Assembly: GCA_023423275.1 (NCBI GenBank) | Contig: JAFAFW010000035.1 | Coordinates: forward strand, 1-35,260 | Reading direction: 5' to 3' | DNA length: 35,260 nt | DNA from: Pseudomonadota bacterium | GTDB taxonomy: Bacteria > Pseudomonadota > Alphaproteobacteria > Rhizobiales > Hyphomicrobiaceae | Shown: positions 8,489-15,351 of the stretch, one piece after another | Numbering within the stretch: the first letter of the stretch is position 1 | How the letters are laid out: every line of letters begins with the position of its first letter | Position numbers and translations under genes: made by a program | Notes under the pieces: model-generated | The model's database searches: none | Told to the model about the DNA's origin: nothing | What the model saw: the letters and a program-made list of their open reading frames with translations, nothing else

Positions 8489-8971
8489 ATGACATCAAAA
8501 GCAACATCGGCGCCCATCGACAGACGTGAGCTTCTGCGAGCGGCAGCCTTGGCTGGTGTTGCCGTCCTCGTGCTGCCCACCCCGGATGCGCATGCACAGA
8601 CCACCGAAGAGAGCGCCTGGGAAGCCGAACTCAAGAAGATCCTCGGCGATGCGAAGCCGGTGGAAGGCAAGATAGCTCTCGACATGCCTGAGATCGCCGA
8701 GAACGGCAACACGGTTCCGTTCTCCGTCTCCGTCGAAAGCCCCATGACGGAAGCCGAGTACGTCAAGACGGTCCACGTGCTGTCGACGGGCAATCCGCAA
8801 CCCGCGGTGGCAACCTTTCATTTCACGCCGGCCTCCGGCAAAGCCGCTGTCGCCAGCCGCATGCGTCTTGCCAAGACGCAGGACGTCATCAGTCTGGCTG
8901 AGTTGAGCGACGGCACGTTCGCCATGGTCCGCCGCAATGTGAAGGTGACGATCGGCGGCTGCGGCGGCTAG
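8489..8971 (+). CDS. soxY: sulfur carrier protein SoxY
   Basis: This 160-residue SoxY is the subunit of the periplasmic SoxYZ carrier to which sulfur intermediates are covalently bound. The decisive mark is the C-terminal GGCGG, with carrier Cys158 on a flexible tail after VKVTIGG. The N-terminus has a twin-arginine leader (Arg12-Arg13 in DRRELLR, a hydrophobic stretch, then AHAQ), so the SoxYZ heterodimer is probably exported folded. The start at 8489 is preceded by GGGGAG; an upstream in-frame ATG at 8450 would add 13 unlikely residues. soxZ follows 32 bp later. The gene is divergent from soxS-soxF. Confidence 0.95.
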   Translation: MTSKATSAPIDRRELLRAAALAGVAVLVLPTPDAHAQTTEESAWEAELKKILGDAKPVEGKIALDMPEIAENGNTVPFSVSVESPMTEAEYVKTVHVLSTGNPQPAVATFHFTPASGKAAVASRMRLAKTQDVISLAELSDGTFAMVRRNVKVTIGGCGG

Positions 8972-9003
8972 TCGGCAACAGACAACCAAATAAGGAGAAA
9001 CGC

Positions 9004-9327
9004 ATGTCGACCAAGCCGCGCATCAAGATTCCCGACAGCGCAAAGGCCGGTGACGTCATCGAAGTCAAAACGCTCATCTCCCACATCATGGAGACGGGTC
9101 AGCGCAAGGATAAGGAAGGCAAGCCGATCCCGCGCAACATCATCAATACCTTCACCGCCAGCTTCAACGGCGCCGAAGTGTTCAAGGTCGATCTGCAGCC
9201 GGGCATTTCCGCAAACCCTTATCTCGCCTTCCATATGAAAGTGCCTGGCCCGGGCGAACTCGAACTGAGCTGGCTCGATGACGCCGGCGCCAAGGTAACG
9301 GAGAAGGTGAAGCTCAACGTTGCCTGA
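9004..9327 (+). CDS. soxZ: sulfur carrier complex partner SoxZ
   Basis: This 107-residue SoxZ is the immunoglobulin-like partner of SoxY. Diagnostic segments are PRIKIP at the start, GDVIEVKTLISHIMETGQRKD, NTFTASFNGAEVFK, and the C-terminal GELELSWLDDAG. No signal peptide is present, consistent with export by hitch-hiking on the SoxY Tat leader. The start is preceded by AAGGAGA. The downstream cytochrome gene overlaps or closely follows its stop, so soxY-soxZ-cytochrome form one transcript. Confidence 0.95.
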   Translation: MSTKPRIKIPDSAKAGDVIEVKTLISHIMETGQRKDKEGKPIPRNIINTFTASFNGAEVFKVDLQPGISANPYLAFHMKVPGPGELELSWLDDAGAKVTEKVKLNVA

Positions 9328-10972
9328 CGCATCCGGAGTGCCGGTTGTCGTGAGAAATTATCCACGGCGGTGGTCCTGGCTGGCCTCCGCCTTTTCTTTC
9401 GGGCTGATGGCATCATCCGTCGTGTGTCACGGGCAGGAGCCTGATGCGCACGCCCTGAAGGCTGCAGCAATGATGACGCTCGGGGCGCACTGTGCCCGGT
9501 GCCATCAGGCCGATCGCCTGCAGGAGGAACGGCCCGGAAACCTGCTGCTGAACATTCTCGACCTCGACGAGATCGCCCGCGACCCTTCTCTCGTTCGACC
9601 GGGTGTCGCGGATGCTTCGCCGCTCTATACGATCATGCTGCGCCAGGCGATGCCGCCCGCTCAGGCTGAGTCTGTTACTGCAACAGGGACGACAGCGCCA
9701 ACACCCGGACCCTCCGATGAGGAGGTTCAGGCAGTCCGCGACTGGATCAACAGCCTGCCCCCACAACCTTCGTCGCGCTGTGGTCAGACGAAACCTGCCG
9801 ACGATTCAATTGCCACGGCTCTGTCCCGTCTCCAACCGACCGTCGGCGCCGACACGCGGTTCATCATCCTGCCCTGTACCGTCCCCGGGTCGCAAGCCGA
9901 GCGGGAGCGGACCATCCAACAGCTCATCCAGGATGTGGCGCCGACAAGAGATCCGGTCAAAATCGACGCCCTTGATCCGGCTGGCTCTCTCTACAGCTTC
10001 TCGCTGGCCGCCGCCGGTTTGACGACCGATGACTGGGAAAAACTCACCGCAGACTATCCCGACCGCGATTTACCAGCCTCCCCCGCGATCAAGCTGGCGT
10101 CGGGGGTAACGTCGTCCGCCGTTGCCGGCGTGCGTGCAGATTGGCTTGCTCACTGGATCATTCGCGGGCGCCTCGCGACGGAAGCCTCACAGCCCGCGCG
10201 CGAGATCATCCCTCTCGCGCCCCTTGCGCGTGCCTGGGAGCGTGATCTTGACCTGTCCGCGGCTGCGGCCGAGCTGGCTCTGGATCGCGAGGAACTCGAA
10301 CACCTGCTGTTGGGGATATCCAAGACCCACCGGATCCCGGCGCGGCGCTTGCTGCAAGGATTACTCTCGCGCACCGACTTCATGAGCCTGCGAGCCACCC
10401 TGCTCAACTCGGGCAATACCGCGGGGACATCCAAAGCGGCGACAAAGCTCTCCGACCAGCCGTTCTCGTTCGAGATCTGGTCCAACCGGGTCAGCTACCG
10501 GATCGGCGATCTGCTTATGCTGAACGCCGCGACCGATACGGACTGCCATCTGACCTTGATCGGACTGGACGCAGACGGGCGCGCGATCGTCCTTTTTCCG
10601 AATGAAATCGTCCCGGACAATCTGCTCAAGGCCGGGTCCGTGCTGAGCGTGCCCGCGGCTGAGGCCGGATACCAGTTCCGGCTCGACAAACCGGGCACGG
10701 AAACCGTGATCGGCGTCTGCACAGTGGACACGAAAATCGCCGACAACATCCAGCAGGACTTCGATCGTCAGCGGTTCACGCTGCTCGGAGACTGGCGCGG
10801 CTTCCTGGCCCAGACCTGGACACGTGCGGCTGCGCCTGCGCGGCAGCAAACCGACCGGCGGCGCAGACGTGGCCGCGTGGCGCGTCGCAATACGCCCCCC
10901 GTGCCCGCCAAGATCGAGCGGCCGAAGCCCCAGCATCATGCGCGTACGGCCATCACCTTCGAGGTGAAATAG
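9320..10972 (+). CDS. secreted c-type cytochrome with C-terminal DUF4384-like domain
   Basis: This 550-residue exported protein is fused to the soxYZ operon. Residues ~17-38 form a signal peptide. A haem site follows at Cys58-Ala-Arg-Cys61-His62. The segment ASPLYTIMLRQAMPP (Met111 the likely axial ligand) and SDEEVQAVRDWI resemble planctomycete-type cytochrome c domains. The middle (~150-370) contains TRFIILPCTVPGSQ and DALDPAGSLYSFSL, as in multidomain cytochromes of that type. Residues ~379-475 (FEIWSNRVSYRIGD, DADGRAIVLFPNE, NLLKAGSVLSVP) match a DUF4384 fold. The last ~45 residues are very basic. TTG at 9320 overlaps soxZ by 8 bp; GTG at 9350, with GGAG 11 nt before it, is a credible alternative. 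A role as electron acceptor or scaffold in sulfur oxidation is inference. Confidence 0.8.
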   Translation: MPDASGVPVVVRNYPRRWSWLASAFSFGLMASSVVCHGQEPDAHALKAAAMMTLGAHCARCHQADRLQEERPGNLLLNILDLDEIARDPSLVRPGVADASPLYTIMLRQAMPPAQAESVTATGTTAPTPGPSDEEVQAVRDWINSLPPQPSSRCGQTKPADDSIATALSRLQPTVGADTRFIILPCTVPGSQAERERTIQQLIQDVAPTRDPVKIDALDPAGSLYSFSLAAAGLTTDDWEKLTADYPDRDLPASPAIKLASGVTSSAVAGVRADWLAHWIIRGRLATEASQPAREIIPLAPLARAWERDLDLSAAAAELALDREELEHLLLGISKTHRIPARRLLQGLLSRTDFMSLRATLLNSGNTAGTSKAATKLSDQPFSFEIWSNRVSYRIGDLLMLNAATDTDCHLTLIGLDADGRAIVLFPNEIVPDNLLKAGSVLSVPAAEAGYQFRLDKPGTETVIGVCTVDTKIADNIQQDFDRQRFTLLGDWRGFLAQTWTRAAAPARQQTDRRRRRGRVARRNTPPVPAKIERPKPQHHARTAITFEVK

Positions 10973-10981
10973 CCGCGACGA

Positions 10982-12085
10982 TCAGACCTCGGCCATCAGC
11001 GATCGCTCGAGCGCCTTCACGCCGATCACGCCGCCGACGACAATGGCGATCGTCGTCAGGAACGACCCCAACGCCAGTGTCGAAAGTCCAGTCACGCCCT
11101 GTCCGATGGTGCAACCGAGACCGAGCACCCCGCCGGTGCCCATCAGGGCAGCCCCGCCGAGAACACGCACGGTATCGTTCCGGTTTGAGAACGTCGTCAC
11201 CTTGAAGCGTCGCATGGCCAAGGCCGTGACAAACGCGCCGAGCACGGCGCCGAATACCGTGGCGACGCCGAAGCCCGGCCAGCCAAGCGCGGTGTAGCGC
11301 TGCAGCCATTCCAGCGTATCCCCGGTCGGCCGGACGTACGTGAAGGAAATGGGCGCGACAGGCCGGTCGGCAAGCTCGTCAAAGGCCAAGCCGGTGAGAG
11401 CCCATCCCGCAACCACACACAGCCCAACCCCCAGTCCGGACAGGACATGCACGTGCGACGTCCGGAATCCGGCATCCGCGAAACAATAGGCCAGTCCGGC
11501 AATGACGACTGCAGCAAATGCCAGCAGGACGGAGATCTCCGGTGCGATGCCGAATTGCGCACGCAAGATCTCCCCGAGCGTCTGGTTAGAAGCCTGAACA
11601 TCGGCCAGATTGATCGCTGTGGACTGTTCCAGCCAGGCGCGCACAGGCCCCAGGACGCCGCCCATCGTCATATAGGCGAAAATGCCGAGAACGATGAGCG
11701 CGAGTAGCGACCGCAGATCGCCGCCGCCGACCCGGGCCAGATTGCGGCTCGCGCACCCGCCTGCAAACACCATCCCGTATCCGAACATCAGCCCGCCAAG
11801 CAGGCTGCCCACCCAGTTCAGGCTGGCGCCGAGATACATGGAGCGGGATAGCTCTACGACACCGGCGTATTGCAGATATTGCGCGCCGACGATCGCCGTC
11901 ACGGCCGCCAGGACCCAGGCGCGGAAGCGGCGCGTGTCACCGAACGAGACGATGTCGGAAATCGCGCCCATCGTGCAGAAGTTGGTCTTGAAGACGATGG
12001 CGCCAAACAGAAAGCCGATCAAAAGCCCGCCAAGCGTCAAGGCCATCGGCCCGTTCTCGGCAAGAACCTCGCGCAGTGCCGTCAT
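10982..12085 (-). CDS. soxT: YeeE/YedE family sulfur-compound transporter (SoxT-like)
   Basis: This 367-residue polytopic membrane protein of the YeeE/YedE (TsuA) family imports thiosulfate or related sulfur species. It has about nine to ten hydrophobic helices. The family's conserved cysteines sit in short pore-lining motifs: FKTNFCTMGAISD near the N-terminus, FAGGCASRNLARVG in the middle, and GLGCTIGQGVTG near the C-terminus. The start at 12085 is preceded by AGAGAGGG; a longer upstream frame would cross the operator. It converges on the cytochrome gene with a 9-bp gap. A perfect ATATTC-N8-GAATAT dyad covers its probable -10. Homologues next to sox genes are called SoxT; the substrate is inferred. 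Confidence 0.85.
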   Translation of the reverse strand: MTALREVLAENGPMALTLGGLLIGFLFGAIVFKTNFCTMGAISDIVSFGDTRRFRAWVLAAVTAIVGAQYLQYAGVVELSRSMYLGASLNWVGSLLGGLMFGYGMVFAGGCASRNLARVGGGDLRSLLALIVLGIFAYMTMGGVLGPVRAWLEQSTAINLADVQASNQTLGEILRAQFGIAPEISVLLAFAAVVIAGLAYCFADAGFRTSHVHVLSGLGVGLCVVAGWALTGLAFDELADRPVAPISFTYVRPTGDTLEWLQRYTALGWPGFGVATVFGAVLGAFVTALAMRRFKVTTFSNRNDTVRVLGGAALMGTGGVLGLGCTIGQGVTGLSTLALGSFLTTIAIVVGGVIGVKALERSLMAEV

Positions 12086-12119
12086 CGGCCCTCTCTTTGA
12101 AATACCCCGACGTGACGCC

Positions 12120-12142
12120 CTTATATTCGCAAATTCGAATAT
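12120..12142 (-). promoter_or_regulatory. soxT promoter with perfect ATATTC-N8-GAATAT operator
   Basis: ATATTC (12123-12128), spacer GCAAATTC, and GAATAT (12137-12142) form a perfect 6-bp-arm dyad. On the minus strand the left part overlaps TATAAG (12125-12120), a good -10 for soxT, so a bound repressor would block polymerase. The pattern ATTC-N8-GAAT is that of ArsR-family persulfide sensors (SqrR/BigR/SoxR). It might also affect the divergent DUF1489 gene. Confidence 0.65.
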
Positions 12143-12288
12143 CACACCAGGGCGCGTACATGCCGCTTCTCCATACTGTTCGTCGCAGTGCATGCATCGA
12201 CGGACGGGCTCGCCTTCACAGGCCGGGAGGTGTAGACAGCCCGATACGAGCGACCGATCAACAGCATGTAAGAGACGAAGGGTTGCTG

Positions 12289-12729
12289 ATGACGCTGCAC
12301 ATGATCAAGCTGTGCGTCGGTACCGACAGCATCGAGGATCTGGCTCAATGGCAGAAGGGGCGGCTGGCCGCGCAACGCAAGAGCGGTGAGACGCCACGCC
12401 TGTTCCACGCGACCCGCATGGTGCCGAAGCGGCAGACGGAACTGCTGGAGGGTGGTTCGCTCTACTGGGTGATCAAGGGCGTGATCCAGGTCCGGCAGCG
12501 TATTACCGGTTTCGGCGATGGCCAGAAGGCCGACGGGACGCCATGCTGCCTCGTCTACCTGGACGAGCCGCTCGTCCCCACCGCTCCCGCGCCGCGGCGC
12601 GCGTTCCAGGGATGGCGCTATCTCGAAGGCGACGACGCGCCTGCCGACCTCGATGCACGCGCTGCGAAAGGCTTGGCGCAATTGCCACCGCAGATGCGCA
12701 AGGATCTGACAGAACTCGGTCTGCTTTGA
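12289..12729 (+). CDS. DUF1489 family protein
   Basis: This 146-residue cytoplasmic protein belongs to DUF1489, a family confined largely to alphaproteobacteria and without a known function. The characteristic opening MTLHMIKLCVGTDSIEDLAQW supports the start at 12289, preceded by GAAGGG. Other conserved-looking segments are GGSLYWVIKGVIQVRQRI, CCLVYLDEPLVPT and the C-terminal QGWRYL. There is no signal peptide or membrane segment. The aminotransferase gene follows 19 bp later on the same strand and may be co-transcribed. Nothing in the context explains its role. Confidence 0.85.
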   Translation: MTLHMIKLCVGTDSIEDLAQWQKGRLAAQRKSGETPRLFHATRMVPKRQTELLEGGSLYWVIKGVIQVRQRITGFGDGQKADGTPCCLVYLDEPLVPTAPAPRRAFQGWRYLEGDDAPADLDARAAKGLAQLPPQMRKDLTELGLL

Positions 12730-12748
12730 AGGCTCAGGAGTCATCGAC

Positions 12749-13867
12749 GTGGCTGACTGCCCTCGCACGCCTCGTTACACCTCGCTTGCCGACAGTCTGC
12801 CCGCCACCGTGCCGTTCGTCGGACCGGAGGCACAAGAGCGGGCGCGCGGGCGTGGTTTCCGCGCCCGGATCGGCGCGAACGAAAGCGTCTTCGGCCCATC
12901 ACCAGAAGCAATCGCCGCCATGCAGCGGGCCGCCACGGATTGCTGGATGTATGCCGATCCTGAGAACTACGACCTCAAGCACGCCTTGGCGCGTCATCAC
13001 AACGTTTCGCCGGAAAACATCGTTGTTGGTGAGGGTATCGATGCCCTGCTCGGCTACGCGGTCCGCCTGATGGTGGAATCAGGCGACGCGGTGGTGACAT
13101 CGCTGGGAGCCTATCCGACATTCAACTTCCATGTTGCGGGGTTCGGCGGGCGCCTTGTTCGCGTGCCCTATTCCCACGACTGCGAGAATCCACAAGCCCT
13201 CCTGGATGCGGCGCATCGCGAGAATGCCAAGCTCGTCTACTTCGCCAACCCGGACAATCCGATGGGGTCGTGGTGGAGCGGCAGCGTGGTGCAAAGCCTC
13301 ATCCAATCCCTGCCGGGCGGTGCAGTGCTCCTGCTGGATGAGGCCTATTCCGACACTGCTCCCCCGGATGCCGTGCCCCCGCTGGACATCACCAACCCGC
13401 AGGTGCTGCGGCTGCGGACGTTCTCGAAAGCCTATGGTCTGGCCGGCCTCCGCGTCGGCTATGCGATCGGCGAAGCTGGGCTGATCCGTGCATTCGACAA
13501 GATCCGCAATCACTTCGGCGTCAACCGCATGGCGCACGCCGGCGCCCTCGCGGCACTTGCCGATCAGGACTATCTGCGTCGCGTGATTGCCGAGATCGCC
13601 GAAGCCCGTGAGCAAATCGGGGCGATCGGTAGAGCGAACGGTCTCAAACCATTGCCGTCGGCCACCAATTTCGTCGCGTTGGACTGCGGCGGCGACGGTG
13701 CCTTCGCCAAACGCGTGCTGGACGGGCTGATCGCGCGCGACGTATTCGTGCGCATGCCGGGCGTTGCACCACTGGATCGCTGTATCCGGGTCAGCGCTGG
13801 CCGCGCCGAGGATCTCGCGATATTCGCCGAAGCCCTTCCCGATGCCCTGCGCGCAGCGCGCGGCTGA
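12749..13867 (+). CDS. PLP-dependent aminotransferase, class I/II (HisC-like)
   Basis: This 372-residue fold-type I aminotransferase has the PLP-binding lysine Lys227 in RTFSKAYGLAGLRVGY. Other family marks are an N-terminal substrate segment (IGANESVFGPSPEA), a cofactor-aspartate region (VYFANPDNPMGSWW), LLLDEAYSD, and a C-terminal carboxylate-binding arginine in RCIRVSAGR. The fold resembles histidinol-phosphate aminotransferase, but no histidine genes are near, so the substrate is unknown. The GTG start at 12749 has AGGAG 8 nt upstream. It ends 5 bp from the convergent DUF4846 gene. Confidence 0.88.
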   Translation: MADCPRTPRYTSLADSLPATVPFVGPEAQERARGRGFRARIGANESVFGPSPEAIAAMQRAATDCWMYADPENYDLKHALARHHNVSPENIVVGEGIDALLGYAVRLMVESGDAVVTSLGAYPTFNFHVAGFGGRLVRVPYSHDCENPQALLDAAHRENAKLVYFANPDNPMGSWWSGSVVQSLIQSLPGGAVLLLDEAYSDTAPPDAVPPLDITNPQVLRLRTFSKAYGLAGLRVGYAIGEAGLIRAFDKIRNHFGVNRMAHAGALAALADQDYLRRVIAEIAEAREQIGAIGRANGLKPLPSATNFVALDCGGDGAFAKRVLDGLIARDVFVRMPGVAPLDRCIRVSAGRAEDLAIFAEALPDALRAARG

Positions 13868-13872
13868 TCGAT

Positions 13873-14706
13873 CTAAGGCCAGCGCCGCAGGCTCGTGCGC
13901 GCGAACGTCCATTCCGGCGTCACCAGATCGCCCGCGAATGCCGCGGGATACCAAGGGCTACCGTCCGGACTTTGTGGGTTCTTCAGGACGTGAATATCCT
14001 GCGCTGGCATGTAACTTTGCAGCAGCAAAAAGCGCCTTTCCCCCGTCGCGGGATGAACCACCATGTTGGCCACAAGCACGGCATGGCCGGGAAATCCACC
14101 CTTGATGAACACGTCGCCGACCTGCATACCCTCGACCGGCACGGGCTTCAGCTCACGTTCCAGCGAATATGTGCCCGCATAGGAAAAAACCTGATCGAGG
14201 TAGCGCCGGAACCCCGCATAGCTGCCATCCGCCTTGCCGCGACGTGACCAGCGCTTACCGTCTTCCGACGGGCGATCGCCCTTGGCCCAGCGGGCCCACG
14301 ACACACGACCGCCGCCGGTATAGTTGAAACCTATTTCGGCGCGGCGCTCCGCGGACCACAGCCATTCCGCTCTCAACCGCATGATGGCGTCGGCGCACTG
14401 CTGTAGATCACGCTTGCCGACGTCCATCTCGACGACAGCCGCATGCACATCCTGGCGAAATTTATCGGCACCTGAGAAAAGTTGTACGCGCGCTCCGTCA
14501 GGTTTCATCGGCAGGTCCGCGAGCCAAGCTGCGAAACTCCCTTTCTCTGCGGTAAGACGCTGAAAGCCGGGCGGCGGGGTGATTGCGACCTGAAGAGACC
14601 TCGTCGGCTGCGTCTGGAGCCACGGATGCGCCGCATCCGCATGCGCCGTCTGAATGGCAACGCCAAGACACACCGCAACAGTCATGGCCAACACAAACTT
14701 GTTCAT
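13873..14706 (-). CDS. DUF4846 domain secreted protein
   Basis: This 277-residue protein has a signal peptide (MNKFVLAMTVAVCLGVAIQ, cleavage near AHADA). The rest fits DUF4846: PPPGFQRLTAEKGSFAAWL, LPMKPDG, and KRDLQQCADAIMRLRAEWLW. A later segment, GDVFIKGGFPGHAVLVANM, contains a Gly-His that may be functional. The function of the family is not established. The start is well supported by GGAGGGAACGG. It converges with the aminotransferase gene, and its upstream side is separated from a minus-strand terminator by about 90 bp, so it has its own promoter. Confidence 0.85.
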   Translation of the reverse strand: MNKFVLAMTVAVCLGVAIQTAHADAAHPWLQTQPTRSLQVAITPPPGFQRLTAEKGSFAAWLADLPMKPDGARVQLFSGADKFRQDVHAAVVEMDVGKRDLQQCADAIMRLRAEWLWSAERRAEIGFNYTGGGRVSWARWAKGDRPSEDGKRWSRRGKADGSYAGFRRYLDQVFSYAGTYSLERELKPVPVEGMQVGDVFIKGGFPGHAVLVANMVVHPATGERRFLLLQSYMPAQDIHVLKNPQSPDGSPWYPAAFAGDLVTPEWTFARTSLRRWP

Positions 14707-14796
14707 CCGTTCCCTCCCTATCCGTCTCCCGTGTCATCTCTCGCACGCGCTTCGGGCACGGTGAAGACCGTCGCGTGAACGGTGGGTAGGTCGTGG

Positions 14797-14840
14797 AAAA
14801 AAAATGAGAGAGCCCGATGGAGCAGATGTCCATCGGGCTC
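14797..14840 (-). terminator. rho-independent terminator, minus strand
   Basis: A perfect 12-bp stem, GAGCCCGATGGA (14810-14821) with TCCATCGGGCTC (14829-14840), encloses a 7-nt loop. On the minus strand it is followed by TCTCA and then eight T (14804-14797). No T-tract lies on the other side, so it ends a transcript arriving from the right. That is either the M3 peptidase mRNA after a 511-bp trailer or an unrecognised RNA in 14841-15351. Confidence 0.65.
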
Positions 14841-15351
14841 GACCGATCTCAACGGTCGTGTGGGCCATGTTGTTGCGGTCAGCACCACCCGAGTATCTGG
14901 CAATGAGCACAGGGCTCATGCCCCCGGTCTTGGTCTTGAAACCGCGCGTTGCCCATCCCGTCTGATGATCAGGATTTCGATCACCGGCCGGCTTGCTGCG
15001 AAGAGGCGCAGTTGCGATATTCGCCGTAGCCCCGATCGCCGTTGAGTTTCCGAGCGACCGTACAAACGAATCCCGTCAAGAGATCAGCTCAAACGGATTC
15101 CGCCTCCAATACGGAACACAGGAGCCTGGATCTCCTCGCGCCAGCCCAGCAGCACGCCGCCGATCATCGCGCACATTTCAAATTGTCTGAACGCCGCCTC
15201 GCATGTCCTGCGATCGCCAGCACGCACAAGACGGCCTAAGACTGCCCGGTGGTAGCATTTTCCTAGACCTCCTTTCTTCAAGGATAGTGAAAAGATGGGT
15301 GCGCGCGTCCCGTTCGTCAAATCAAATCGTCATTTCCGTTTTCGCAAAGCG
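14841..15351. other. 511-bp stretch without a recognised gene
   Basis: The stretch lies between the M3 peptidase stop and a strong minus-strand terminator. Several short frames of 60-90 codons occur on both strands, none with a domain I recognise. The only translation signal of note is AAGGAGGT in front of a 26-codon minus-strand ORF (15178-15258). A small RNA, a leader-peptide element or a decayed gene could all fit. Confidence 0.5.
15178..15258 (-). CDS. possible 26-residue small protein or leader peptide
   Basis: An ATG at 15258 is preceded by AAGGAGGT at an 8-nt spacing, an unusually complete Shine-Dalgarno for this window. The ORF encodes 26 residues starting MLPPGSLRPSCACW and stops at 15178. 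The peptide has a Cys-Ala-Cys-Trp segment and no clear membrane segment. It lies about 90 bp after the M3 peptidase stop and upstream of the terminator at 14797-14840. I do not recognise it. The ribosome-binding site may be coincidental. Confidence 0.25.
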   Translation of the reverse strand: MLPPGSLRPSCACWRSQDMRGGVQTI

